Source: VXNE01 sp963668365
GTDB lineage: Bacteria; Pseudomonadota; Gammaproteobacteria; Pseudomonadales; Azotimanducaceae
Direction of reading: 5' to 3'
Assembly: GCA_963668365.1 (NCBI GenBank)
Contig: OY764266.1
Coordinates: 2,914,001 to 2,978,000, forward strand
Length of the DNA: 64,000 nucleotides
Part shown: positions 1 through 8,645 of the stretch, piece after piece
How the letters are laid out: every line of letters starts with the position of its first letter
How positions within the stretch are numbered: the first letter of the stretch is position 1
The notes under the pieces: generated by a model
Seen by the model: only the letters and a program-made list of their open reading frames with translations
The model's database searches: none
Told to the model about the DNA's origin: nothing
Translations under genes and position numbers: made by a program

Positions 1-2
1 GG

Positions 3-548
3 GGCGTCAACTCGCTCCTGGACGAGGCGGTCGCGGTCACCTGGTCGCGCTGGGCGGCCGGTGGATTCAACGCCCGTTTCGACGCCGTGGCGCGACGCTA
101 CGTCTACATCTTCCACGAGTCGGAAACAGCGCCCGCGCTGCTGCGCGGCAAAGTGGCGTGGTCCCGCGAACGCCTGGACGAGGCGGCCATGTCCAGGGCG
201 GCGGAATGCTTGCTGGGCGAACAGGACTTCACCTCTTTCCGCGCCGCGGGATGCCAGTCCAGCACGCCATTCCGTTGCGTTCACGCGGTATCGGTCTGCC
301 GGCGCGGACCCCAAGTGGTCTTCGACATTGCCGCCAATGCGTTTCTGCTGCGGATGGTGCGCAATATCGCGGGCAGTCTGCGACGCGTCGGCGTCGGCGA
401 GAAGGACGCCGGCTACCTCGCGCGGCTGCTGGCCCGCAAGGACAGGACGAGAGCGGCGCCGACGGCGGCGGCGGAAGGGCTGTACCTCGTGCAGGTCAGC
501 TATCCGGACCTGGATATCGCCTGTCGTCCTCCGCCGACGCTGCTGTGA
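3..548 (+). CDS. truA: tRNA pseudouridine synthase A, C-terminal part (5' end outside window)
   Basis: TruA isomerises U38-U40 in the tRNA anticodon stem. The reading frame is open from the first complete codon in the window, so the N-terminal part with the catalytic aspartate lies upstream. Family motifs seen in order are FNARFDA followed by RYVYIF, then DFTSFRA, then AFLLRMVRNI, and near the end EGLYLVQV. The stop is followed after 35 bases by trpF. A truA-trpF junction is usual in gammaproteobacteria, which supports the call. Confidence 0.93.
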   Translation, partial: GVNSLLDEAVAVTWSRWAAGGFNARFDAVARRYVYIFHESETAPALLRGKVAWSRERLDEAAMSRAAECLLGEQDFTSFRAAGCQSSTPFRCVHAVSVCRRGPQVVFDIAANAFLLRMVRNIAGSLRRVGVGEKDAGYLARLLARKDRTRAAPTAAAEGLYLVQVSYPDLDIACRPPPTLL

Positions 549-583
549 CGTAGAATCAACCGTTTTGCCGGGTGCCGGTCTGA

Positions 584-1219
584 ATGCGCGCAAGGGCGAA
601 AATCTGCGGGATCACTTCCGTGGGCGACGCTTCCCTGGCGGTCGCCGCGGGCTGCGACGCCATCGGCCTGAACTTCTTTCCGGGCAGCCCGCGGCGCGTG
701 GACGCGCGCGCGGCGCGCGACATCGTGGCTTCGCTGCCGCCCTTCGTGACGCCGGTCGGCATTTTCGTGGACGCCGAACCTGCGGAGATCGAAGCGGTTC
801 TGCGCGTGGTGCCCCTCGGGCTTCTGCAGTTCCATGGCGACGAGCCGCGGGCCGCTTGCGAACGATTCGGCGTGCCTTACACGAAGGTCGTCAGCGTCCG
901 GGAAGGCCTGTCCGTGGACATGGCGGCGCTGGAGCGGGAATACGGCTCCGCGGCGGGATTCATGCTCGACACGTTCGACCCGGCCGCGAAGGGAGGGATC
1001 GGCCGGACATTCGACTGGTCGCTGTGGCCGGCAGGTTCGGGCAAGCCGCTGGTGCTCGCGGGCGGACTGACGCCGGAGAACGTAGGCGCTGCGATTCGCC
1101 GGCTGCGTCCCTACGGCGTCGATGTGAGCAGCGGGGTCGAAGGTGAAGAGAAGGGCGTAAAGAGTCCTGCCAGGGTGCGGGCGTTCATGGACGAGGTGCG
1201 ACGTGTCGGGATCGAATAA
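584..1219 (+). CDS. trpF: phosphoribosylanthranilate isomerase
   Basis: TrpF converts N-(5-phosphoribosyl)anthranilate to the deoxyribulose form in tryptophan synthesis. The 211-residue length is normal for this single TIM barrel. The N-terminal KICGI motif carries the catalytic cysteine (C8), GLNFFPGSPR follows, the general acid aspartate lies in FMLDTFDP, and the phosphate-binding GG is in LAGGLTPENV. It overlaps the GTG start of trpB by 17 bases, which implies translational coupling in a trpF-trpB-trpA-folC operon. Confidence 0.96.
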   Translation: MRARAKICGITSVGDASLAVAAGCDAIGLNFFPGSPRRVDARAARDIVASLPPFVTPVGIFVDAEPAEIEAVLRVVPLGLLQFHGDEPRAACERFGVPYTKVVSVREGLSVDMAALEREYGSAAGFMLDTFDPAAKGGIGRTFDWSLWPAGSGKPLVLAGGLTPENVGAAIRRLRPYGVDVSSGVEGEEKGVKSPARVRAFMDEVRRVGIE

Positions 1220-2417
1220 GTCTCCGTATCGGCAACCGGGGCCGGAAGGGCGATTCGGCCCCTATGGCGGCCGTTTCGTCGCGGAAACCCTGGTGTTCGC
1301 GCTCGAACAGTTGACATCGCTCTACGAGTCGGTCAGGGACGATGAAGAATTCCAGCGCGAACTGGCCGACGATCTCGCGAACTACGTTGGCAGGCCGACG
1401 CCCCTCTACCACGCGGCGCGTCTCACGTCGGAACTGGGCGGGGCGAAGATCTACCTCAAGCGCGAAGATCTCAGCCACACGGGCGCGCACAAGATCAACA
1501 ACACGGTGGGCCAGGCGCTGCTCGCGAAACGCATGGGCAAGCCGCGCATCATCGCCGAAACCGGGGCGGGCCAGCACGGAGTCGCCACCGCGACCGTGGC
1601 CGCCCGTATCGGTCTCGACTGCAGCGTATACATGGGCTCGGAGGACATCGCCCGGCAAAGCGCCAACGTCTACCGCATGAAAATGCTGGGCGCGCAGGTG
1701 GTGCCGGTCGATTCCGGTTCGAAGACGCTCAAGGACGCGATGAACGAGGCCATGCGCGATTGGGTCACCAATGTCGATACGACGCACTACATCATCGGAA
1801 GCGTTGCCGGACCGCATCCCTATCCCATGATGGTGCGGGATTTCCAGGCGGTGATCGGCCGCGAGGCGCGAGAGCAGTGCCTTCGTCTCGAGGGTCGCCT
1901 GCCGGACCTGCTCGTGGCCTGCATCGGCGGCGGATCGAACGCCATGGGGCTGTTCTATCCCTTCGTCGACGACGAGAGCGTCGACATGGTCGGGGTCGAA
2001 GCGGCGGGCCTGGGCCTCGCGACGGCGCGGCATGCGGCGCCCCTGAACGCGGGAACGCCCGGCGTCCTGCACGGGCAGTATACGTACCTGATGCAGGACG
2101 AAGACGGCCAGATCATGCGGACCCACTCCATCTCGGCGGGGCTCGATTATCCCGGCGTCGGGCCGGAACACTCGCACTGGAAGGATATCGGCCGCGCCCG
2201 CTATACGGCCGTCACCGACGACGAAGCGCTTCAGGGCTTTCGGCTGCTGAACCGGACCGAGGGCATCCTGCCCGCCCTGGAGTCGAGCCACGCCGTGGCG
2301 TGGGTCGCGCGGGAAGCGCGACAGAGGTCCGCCGACGAGATTGTCATCGTGAATCTCTCGGGACGCGGCGACAAGGACATCAACACCGTCGCTCGACTCG
2401 ACGGGATCGAACTATGA
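1203..2417 (+). CDS. trpB: tryptophan synthase beta chain
   Basis: TrpB joins indole and serine to tryptophan in a PLP-dependent reaction. The 404 residues match the family. The PLP lysine is K97 in SHTGAHKINN, the active-site loop ETGAGQHGVATA is at about 119-130, and the phosphate-binding GGGSNAMG is at about 242-249. The GTG start lies inside the trpF 3' end. The stop overlaps the trpA start as ATGA, so alpha and beta subunits are translationally coupled, as usual for this alpha2-beta2 complex. Confidence 0.97.
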   Translation: MSGSNKSPYRQPGPEGRFGPYGGRFVAETLVFALEQLTSLYESVRDDEEFQRELADDLANYVGRPTPLYHAARLTSELGGAKIYLKREDLSHTGAHKINNTVGQALLAKRMGKPRIIAETGAGQHGVATATVAARIGLDCSVYMGSEDIARQSANVYRMKMLGAQVVPVDSGSKTLKDAMNEAMRDWVTNVDTTHYIIGSVAGPHPYPMMVRDFQAVIGREAREQCLRLEGRLPDLLVACIGGGSNAMGLFYPFVDDESVDMVGVEAAGLGLATARHAAPLNAGTPGVLHGQYTYLMQDEDGQIMRTHSISAGLDYPGVGPEHSHWKDIGRARYTAVTDDEALQGFRLLNRTEGILPALESSHAVAWVAREARQRSADEIVIVNLSGRGDKDINTVARLDGIEL

Positions 2418-3220
2418 GCCGCATCGCCGAAACACTGGCGGCTTGCGGAGCTGCGGACAGGAAGGCCCTGACGGCATTCATCACTGCGGGGGACCCCACG
2501 CCTGACGCGACGGTGCCCGCGCTGCGCGCCCTTGTCCGTGGCGGCGCGGACATCCTTGAACTCGGCGTGCCGTTCTCGGATCCCGAGGCGGAAGGACCGT
2601 CCGTTCAGAGATCGTCCGAGCGCGCGCTTGCCAACGGTGTCACGCTGTCGAAGGTGCTGGAAATGGCGGCGGACTTCCGCAAAACGGACGGCTCGACGCC
2701 AGTGGTCCTCATGGGGTACGTCAACTCCGTCATGCGCATGGGGTACGAGACATTCGCCGCGAGGGCGCGGGAAGCCGGCATCGACGGGCTGATAATGGTG
2801 AATCTGCCGCCGGAAGAGGCCGCGGCGGCACAGGAGGCGCTGGCGCGCCAGGGCATCGACCTGATCTTCCTGGTGGCGCCGACAACGACCGTGGTGCGGG
2901 CCCTGGGAATCCTGGAGCGCGCCAGCGGGTTCATATACTACGTGTCACTGAAAGGCGTGACCGGCGCGCGCCACCTCGACACGGTGGATGTCGAACGCAA
3001 CATTTCGACGTTGCGGAAGATTTGCCATCTGCCGGTCCAGGTCGGCTTCGGCATAAGGGATGCGGAGTCGGCCCGCGACGTGGCCCGGGTCGCCGACGGC
3101 GTCGTTGTCGGAAGCCTCCTGGTGGACATCATGGGAGATCACGCGGCGGACCCCGAGGGCATCCCCTCGGCGCTGCAGGCGAAAGTGGGCGTATTGCGGG
3201 ACGCCATCGACACGATATGA
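2414..3220 (+). CDS. trpA: tryptophan synthase alpha chain with Glu at catalytic position 60
   Basis: TrpA cleaves indole-3-glycerol phosphate and passes indole to TrpB. The 268-residue length is normal. The start is the ATG that overlaps the trpB stop; the long open frame upstream is antisense-type read-through. E49 of ELGVPFSDP is present, and the GVTG and GVVVGS phosphate loops are intact. The residue that aligns with the catalytic Asp60 of Salmonella TrpA is Glu here (SDPEAEG instead of SDPxADG). A FolC start overlaps its stop as ATGA. Confidence 0.95.
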   Translation: MSRIAETLAACGAADRKALTAFITAGDPTPDATVPALRALVRGGADILELGVPFSDPEAEGPSVQRSSERALANGVTLSKVLEMAADFRKTDGSTPVVLMGYVNSVMRMGYETFAARAREAGIDGLIMVNLPPEEAAAAQEALARQGIDLIFLVAPTTTVVRALGILERASGFIYYVSLKGVTGARHLDTVDVERNISTLRKICHLPVQVGFGIRDAESARDVARVADGVVVGSLLVDIMGDHAADPEGIPSALQAKVGVLRDAIDTI

Positions 3221-4446
3221 AAGCCAACCTCGCGGGTTGGCTGGACCGCATCGGCGTCGAACACCCCAAGACCGTCGCGCGCGGTCTGGCGCCCGTGGCG
3301 GAAGTCGCCGCCCGCGCCGATGTGAATCCGCCGGCGCCGGTCAACTTCGTCGTGGCGGGGACCAACGGCAAGGGGTCCGCGGCGGTTTTTCTCGAACAGC
3401 TCCTGCGGGCCTCCGGCCGCACCGTCGGGACCACCCTTTCGCCGCACCTCGCGCGATTCAACGAGCGCATTCGCGTCGATGGCGAAGAGATCGGAGATGA
3501 TGAGATCGTGGCGGCATTCGAACGCGTGGATAGCGCCCGCCGCGGTGTTGCGCTCACCTACTTCGAGTACGCGATCCTGGCGGCGTTTCGCGTGTTCCGC
3601 GACCGCGCGGTGGACGCGGCGGTGCTTGAGGTGGGGCTCGGGGGGCGCCTTGACGCGGTCAACATCGTCGATGCGGACGTCGCGGTGATCACGAGCATCG
3701 GCCTCGACCACCAGGACTATCTCGGCTCCGGCCTCGAAGCTATCGGCGCGGAGAAGGCCGGCGTGATGCGCGCCGGGCGACCGGTGATCTTCGGAGCCCG
3801 CGACGTGCCGGATTCGGTTTGCCAACGCGCGGCGGAACTCAAGGCGCCGCTCGTCAGGAATGGCGTCGACTATCGCCTCGTCGATGACGCGCGCGGCTGG
3901 AGCATCGAGCTGCGCGATGGCCGCTGGCTCCGGGTCGGGGAGCGTCCGAAGGTGGCGGCGGACAATGCCGCGGCGGCCCTGCAGGCCTTCGCCATGATCG
4001 AACCGGACTTCGATTCGGAGGCGGTCGCCGAGGCATGTCGACGAGCGATGATTCCGGGTCGCGATGAACGCATCTTCCGCTTCGACCGCCGCTGGATCCT
4101 GGATGTCGCGCACAACCCCGATGCGGCGCGGTTCCTGCGCGAAAGGCTGGATACGCGCGTCGCCTGCGCGATTCTCGGAATGCTCGAAGACAAGGATCAT
4201 GCCGGCGTTGTGGCCGCCCTCTCGAATTGCGTGGACCGTTGGGTGCTGACCGACAACGCGGCGTCGAGGGGATTGAACGCAGACGAACTGGGCGAACGGC
4301 TGCGTATCCGACACGAGCGTCAGCCCCGGATTCGCGACGCCATCGGGTGCGCGCTATCTACTACCGAGGCAAACGATGTTATCCTCGTCCTCGGTTCGTT
4401 CGATACCGTTGCCGGTGCGCGCCAAGAACTGATCCGTGCAAATTGA
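3217..4446 (+). CDS. folC: bifunctional folylpolyglutamate/dihydrofolate synthase
   Basis: FolC ligates glutamate to dihydropteroate and to reduced folates using ATP. The chosen ATG overlaps the trpA stop by four bases and gives 409 residues, normal for the family. The P-loop GTNGKGS is at 48-54, the TLSPHLARFNERIR loop follows, and ILDVAHNPDA marks the C-terminal ligase domain. In relatives accD often lies between trpA and folC; here it is absent and the two genes overlap. Confidence 0.95.
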   Translation: MKANLAGWLDRIGVEHPKTVARGLAPVAEVAARADVNPPAPVNFVVAGTNGKGSAAVFLEQLLRASGRTVGTTLSPHLARFNERIRVDGEEIGDDEIVAAFERVDSARRGVALTYFEYAILAAFRVFRDRAVDAAVLEVGLGGRLDAVNIVDADVAVITSIGLDHQDYLGSGLEAIGAEKAGVMRAGRPVIFGARDVPDSVCQRAAELKAPLVRNGVDYRLVDDARGWSIELRDGRWLRVGERPKVAADNAAAALQAFAMIEPDFDSEAVAEACRRAMIPGRDERIFRFDRRWILDVAHNPDAARFLRERLDTRVACAILGMLEDKDHAGVVAALSNCVDRWVLTDNAASRGLNADELGERLRIRHERQPRIRDAIGCALSTTEANDVILVLGSFDTVAGARQELIRAN

Positions 4447-4515
4447 CCCAAGCCCCCGCTCCGCCCCGCAGGCACTCTGCGCATGCTCGTGAGCTATGCG
4501 GGCTAGATTCAGCAG

Positions 4516-5064
4516 ATGCTGAACGACCGAACTCGATACCGGGTTACCGGAACGGTTTTCCTGCTTGCGGCGGCGGCCGTCTGCTTTCCCATGCTCTTCG
4601 ACGGAGACGGGCTCGAACCTCTCGCGCTGCCCCCGGTGCCCGAACAGCGCATCGATGTCAGCGCGGCCGAAGCGGTGCGTGACGAGCCGGTGCCCGACTT
4701 CGCTTCCACTATTGCAGGTCGGGATGCACTCCTGGCAGAGACGGACTCCGAAGGCTATCGGCTCGAGACGGGTGTCAAGATCGGGGAGCCGGTGATCGTC
4801 GCGGAGGACGAGCCGATCGATATGCCGGCGGACGCGTGGGCGGTCCAGGTTGGCAGCTTTGCGGAATACGAGCGCGCCATGGCGTTGCGCGATCGTCTGC
4901 GTTCGGACGGCTACGACGCCTTGTTGTCGAACATGAACAAGCCGGACAGGCTGACTCGCGTCGCCGTGGGTCCGATGATCGACCGGGAAGATGCCGAGGG
5001 CCTCAAGGCGGAACTGTCCGATCGCTACGATTTCGACTCCATGGTGGTTCGGTTCGGCTATTGA
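4516..5064 (+). CDS. SPOR-domain cell division protein (DedD-like)
   Basis: A 182-residue single-pass inner-membrane protein. A hydrophobic segment at about 12-28 follows a short basic N-terminus, then an acidic and proline-rich linker, then a SPOR domain from about residue 110 that begins WAVQVGSF and ends near VRFGY. SPOR domains bind denuded peptidoglycan at the division septum. Its position between folC and cvpA is the DedD position in gammaproteobacteria. The overall sequence is too divergent to assign more than a DedD-like role. Confidence 0.85.
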   Translation: MLNDRTRYRVTGTVFLLAAAAVCFPMLFDGDGLEPLALPPVPEQRIDVSAAEAVRDEPVPDFASTIAGRDALLAETDSEGYRLETGVKIGEPVIVAEDEPIDMPADAWAVQVGSFAEYERAMALRDRLRSDGYDALLSNMNKPDRLTRVAVGPMIDREDAEGLKAELSDRYDFDSMVVRFGY

Positions 5065-5113
5065 TGCGGGCGCGTGCGACGAACGATGACGGCAACCACG
5101 CCAGGACGCTGCC

Positions 5114-5635
5114 TTGATACTGCCGGCCGCCGATATCGTCATCCTGACGCTGATCCTGTTGTCGGCGGTGATAGGGCTGTTCCGGGGCCTGGTCAGGGAG
5201 GTGGTTTCCCTCGCCATCTGGGCGAGCGCCATCGTCGGCGCCATGGTCTTCTCATCGCCCGTCGCGGTATACCTGACGGTGATCGAGGCGAGTCAGCGGA
5301 TCCGCGTCGTTGTCGCCTTTGTCATCGTTTTCTTTGGCGTTCTGATCGTGGGCGGGTTGTTGCAGTGGTCGCTCGCGAGGTTGATTCAGTCCACGGGCCT
5401 GGGCGGCACCGACCGGTTTCTCGGATTTGTGTTCGGCGCATTGCGCGGCGGGTTGGTTGTCATCGCCGCGCTCATAGTCGCGCGACCCTTCGCGGAGACG
5501 AGCGACTGGTGGCGCGAGTCGCTGCTGCGGCCGGAGATGCTTGTCTTCGAAGAAGATATCCTGCGGTTGTTTCGGGGTTCCGACGTGCAACCGCCGGATG
5601 CCGGGGCCGAGCCCCGGCCCCTTCTCAAAACCTGA
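5114..5635 (+). CDS. cvpA: CvpA family membrane protein
   Basis: A 173-residue protein with about four hydrophobic segments. The N-terminal pattern ADIVILTLILLSAVIGLFRG leading to REVVSL is typical of CvpA, as is RFLGFVFGALRG in the third segment. CvpA is needed for colicin V production in E. coli and is linked to envelope homeostasis. The only reasonable start is TTG at 5114; no in-frame ATG or GTG lies just upstream. It sits 12 bases before purF, the conserved cvpA-purF pair. Confidence 0.88.
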   Translation: MILPAADIVILTLILLSAVIGLFRGLVREVVSLAIWASAIVGAMVFSSPVAVYLTVIEASQRIRVVVAFVIVFFGVLIVGGLLQWSLARLIQSTGLGGTDRFLGFVFGALRGGLVVIAALIVARPFAETSDWWRESLLRPEMLVFEEDILRLFRGSDVQPPDAGAEPRPLLKT

Positions 5636-5647
5636 TGGGATAGACCC

Positions 5648-7171
5648 GTGTGCGGCGTTGTCGGAATCGTTACCAGAACCCAGGCCAATCAGGCGCTGTA
5701 TGACGCATTGACCGCGCTGCAGCACCGGGGCCAGGACGCGGCGGGCATGGTCACCTGCGACGGCACGCGGGTGCAGCTGCGCAAGGCCAACGGTCTGGTG
5801 CGCGATGTCTTTGAGCAGCGCCACATGCAACGCCTGGTCGGGAACCTGGGGATCGGGCATGTGCGCTACCCGACGGCGGGAACCTCGAGTTCGGCGGAAG
5901 CGCAACCCATGTACGTCAACTCGCCCTACGGCATCGCGCTCGCCCACAACGGCAATCTCACGAACGCCGCACAGTTGGAGGCGGATGTGTTCCACGCCGA
6001 TCGACGCCATGTGAACACGGACTCGGATTCGGAGATTCTGCTCAACGTCTTCGCGCACGAGCTGGATCAGACCGGTGCCCAGACGCCGGATGCGGACGAT
6101 GTGTTCGCTGCCGTCGAGGGTGTGCATCGGCGCTGCTGCGGCGCCTACGCCGTGGTGGCGATGATCATCGGCGGCGGCATCGTGGGCTTTCGCGACTGCT
6201 ACGGCATCAGGCCCCTGGTATTCGGACGGCGCCAGACAGAGTCGGGCGCCGAGTACATCGTCGCCTCGGAGAGCGTCGCGCTCGATACCCTCGGGTTCGA
6301 TCTGATTCGGGACGTGAAGCCCGGCGAGGCCGTCTATATCGACGTTGACGGCAATCTTCACACCAAGCGCTGCGGTCCGGAGCGCGCGTATTCCCCGTGC
6401 ATCTTCGAGCATGTCTACTTCGCCCGGGCGGACTCCATCATGGATGAAGTTTCGGTGTACAAGGCGCGCCTGCGGATGGGAGAGACGCTGGCGGATCGAA
6501 TCGTCGACCGCTACTCGCAGCGCGACCACGACATCGACGTGGTGATTCCCGTCCCCGACACCGCGCGCACGGCGGCGCTGCCGCTGGCGCATCGCCTGGA
6601 CGTCAAGTTTCGCGAGGGTCTGGTCAAGAATCCCTATGTGGGCAGGACCTTCATCATGCCGGGACAGAGCCAGCGGCGGCAGTCTGTGCGGCAGAAGCAC
6701 AACGCCATCGAACTGGAGTTCAAGGACAAGAACGTGCTGCTGGTGGACGATTCCATCGTTCGAGGAACGACAACGCGCCAGATCATCCAGCTTGCCCGGG
6801 ACGCCGGCGCGCGAAAAGTGTATTTCGCTTGCGCAGCGCCGCCGGTGCGCTACCCGAACGTCTACGGCATCGATATGCCCGCGGCGCACGAGTTCGTCGC
6901 GTACAACCGCACGGAAGAGGAGGTGGGCCGGATCATCGGCGCGGACTGGCTGATCTACCAGACCATCGAGGACCTCATCGCTTCGGCGCGGGAAGGCAAT
7001 CCCGGGCTCGAGGCCTTTGACTGTTCGGTCTTCGATGGCTATTACGTGACCGGTGACGTCGATGATGCCTATCTCGACCGCCTGTCGCTCGACCGGAGCG
7101 ACGCGAGCAAGCTGCGCGGGCAGACAGAACTCGACGGCGATCAGATCGCGCTGCACAACCATGATCTTTGA
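5648..7171 (+). CDS. purF: amidophosphoribosyltransferase
   Basis: PurF makes phosphoribosylamine from PRPP and glutamine, the first step of purine synthesis. The GTG start places the nucleophile cysteine at residue 2 (MCGVVGIV), which must become the N-terminus after Met removal, so this start is secure. The N-terminal Ntn glutaminase (about 1-235) contains QHRGQDAAG and HNGNL. The C-terminal PRTase domain carries the PRPP loop VLLVDDSIVRGTT. The 507-residue length is normal. Confidence 0.97.
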   Translation: MCGVVGIVTRTQANQALYDALTALQHRGQDAAGMVTCDGTRVQLRKANGLVRDVFEQRHMQRLVGNLGIGHVRYPTAGTSSSAEAQPMYVNSPYGIALAHNGNLTNAAQLEADVFHADRRHVNTDSDSEILLNVFAHELDQTGAQTPDADDVFAAVEGVHRRCCGAYAVVAMIIGGGIVGFRDCYGIRPLVFGRRQTESGAEYIVASESVALDTLGFDLIRDVKPGEAVYIDVDGNLHTKRCGPERAYSPCIFEHVYFARADSIMDEVSVYKARLRMGETLADRIVDRYSQRDHDIDVVIPVPDTARTAALPLAHRLDVKFREGLVKNPYVGRTFIMPGQSQRRQSVRQKHNAIELEFKDKNVLLVDDSIVRGTTTRQIIQLARDAGARKVYFACAAPPVRYPNVYGIDMPAAHEFVAYNRTEEEVGRIIGADWLIYQTIEDLIASAREGNPGLEAFDCSVFDGYYVTGDVDDAYLDRLSLDRSDASKLRGQTELDGDQIALHNHDL

Positions 7172-7183
7172 TGCCGTTCCCCG

Positions 7184-7648
7184 GTGGTGCGGGAGTTCCG
7201 CCGCTTGAGAGTGCGGCAAACGCCGTGTATCGGTATCTGCTCGACCACCTACGGCGACCTGGTCTGCCGCGGCTGCAAGCGTTTCGCGCATGAAGTGACC
7301 GGGTGGAACGGGTATGCGGCCGCGCAGCGCGCGGCGGTGTGGCGGCGTCTTCGAGACCTGCGCGACGCTGCCGTCGCCGAGTTTCTCCGGATCGAGGACG
7401 AAACGGTCCTGCTGGAAGCCGCTGCCGCCCTGAGAATCGCCCCGGCGCCCGACTGGACGGGCCTGAGCGCAGCCTACGAGATCCTGCGCCGGACGCGGGG
7501 CGCGCCGGACCTGGCCTCCCTGGGACTCACCCGTTCGCGTTTCGCCGCCGAAATCGCCCCGCGGGAGTTGTTCGGCGCCATAGACCGCGAGTTCTATGCC
7601 CGCGCCACCGCCGCCTACGAGCGGAACTTTCGTATTCTCGCGCAATGA
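7184..7648 (+). CDS. DUF1289 domain protein
   Basis: The first 45 residues match the DUF1289 family: CIGICSTTYGDLVCRGCKRF followed by HEVTGWNGY, with four cysteines (C15, C19, C28, C31) likely to bind a metal. Function is unknown. About 100 further residues follow that I do not recognise. A GTG start at 7184 is used; a later TTG is possible. It starts 12 bases after purF, and its stop overlaps the ATG of the miaE remnant, so it is probably the end of the same transcription unit. Confidence 0.8.
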   Translation: MVREFRRLRVRQTPCIGICSTTYGDLVCRGCKRFAHEVTGWNGYAAAQRAAVWRRLRDLRDAAVAEFLRIEDETVLLEAAAALRIAPAPDWTGLSAAYEILRRTRGAPDLASLGLTRSRFAAEIAPRELFGAIDREFYARATAAYERNFRILAQ

Positions 7649-7934
7649 CCGACACGGACATCGCGCCGATTCGCGCGTTTCTCGGCTGCGATACCCCCGA
7701 CACCTGGGTGGACGCGGCGCTGGATTCCCTTGACACGTTGCTGATCGACCACGCCAACTGCGAGAAGAAGGCGGCGGGCACCGCGCTCAACATGCTGTTT
7801 TTTATCTCAGTCTGGCCCGCCATTGCGCGGGATCGCCGATCACAGATCGCGCGCGGGAACTGCTGGAGGTGGAGCGGGCGCTGATCCTGGCGCCCGACAG
7901 GGAACTGAGGTTTCACGGCGGCCCGCCGCTATAG
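7645..7934 (+). pseudogene. miaE: tRNA hydroxylase MiaE remnant with internal deletion
   Basis: The first about 52 codons match the N-terminus of tRNA-(ms2io6A) hydroxylase: WVDAALDSLDTLLIDHANCEKKA, read here across two stretches, with the ferritin-like HANCEKKA iron-site helix. After the NMLFF region the frame changes. In another frame the segment up to TAG at 7932-7934 reads ARELLEVERALILAPDREL and RFHGGPP, which is the MiaE C-terminal tail. Roughly 100 or more codons of the diiron four-helix bundle are missing, so it should be inactive. It overlaps the convergent lpxH end by six bases. Confidence 0.75.
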
Positions 7935-8645
7935 CGGGAAACACTTAAGTTCGGGCGTGCCGCGAAAACGAATGAACCAGCCGCACCGGTCCCAGTCGCC
8001 GAGCACATGGCGCGTGCCGGTCCTGTCTCCGAGAGGCACATCGCTCACCCCGGGCCGATGCGTATGCCCGTGAATCAGCGTCGCGCAACCCATGCGCTGC
8101 ATCAATGCGACGACTTCCCCCGGAGTCACATCCATGATGTTCTGGGCCTTGTTGGCGTTCGCCCGCTTGCTTTCCTCCCGCATTTGCCGGGCTAGTTCGC
8201 GGCGTTCCTCAAGACTCTTGCCGAGGATGTCCCGCTGCCATGCTTCGGAGCGAAACAGGCGGCGGGCGAGTTGGTAGGCGGTGTCCGCCGTGCAAAGCGC
8301 GTCGCCGTGTGTGAGGAGCACCCGCTGTCCGTCTATTTCGGCGACATGCGGATCATCGATCATTTCGCCCCCGACGTCGCGGGCGAACCGCTGGCCGAAA
8401 AGGAAGTCGCGGTTTCCGTGCATGATGCGCAGCGGACAGAGGCGCGCCGCCCGGGACAGGGCTTCGCGGACGGCTTGTGCGATTTCGGAGTCGTCGTCGT
8501 CTCCGATCCACACTTCCACGAGATCACCCAGTATGTAGAGCGCGTCAGCCGAAGGAGCCTCGCGCTCGACAAGGCGCTTCAGGCCCTGGAGCACGTGCGG
8601 CCTTTCGGCATCGATGTGCAGGTCCGATACGAATAGCGCCGTCAT
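7929..8645 (-). CDS. lpxH: UDP-2,3-diacylglucosamine diphosphatase
   Basis: LpxH hydrolyses UDP-2,3-diacylglucosamine to lipid X in lipid A synthesis at the inner membrane. The calcineurin-type metal motifs are all present: FVSDLHI, ILGDLVE, MHGNRDF, LTHGD and IHGHTHRP. The ATG at 8645 gives 238 residues, the usual length, and overlaps the folD stop as ATGA, indicating a folD-lpxH operon. Longer upstream codons are in folD and were rejected. Confidence 0.93.
   Translation of the reverse strand: MTALFVSDLHIDAERPHVLQGLKRLVEREAPSADALYILGDLVEVWIGDDDDSEIAQAVREALSRAARLCPLRIMHGNRDFLFGQRFARDVGGEMIDDPHVAEIDGQRVLLTHGDALCTADTAYQLARRLFRSEAWQRDILGKSLEERRELARQMREESKRANANKAQNIMDVTPGEVVALMQRMGCATLIHGHTHRPGVSDVPLGDRTGTRHVLGDWDRCGWFIRFRGTPELKCFPL

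Noticed and set aside
5252..7645. 797-codon open frame on the minus strand
   Set aside because: It is antisense to cvpA, purF and the DUF1289 gene, has low-complexity Arg/His-rich composition and matches no family; long antisense frames are expected at this GC content.
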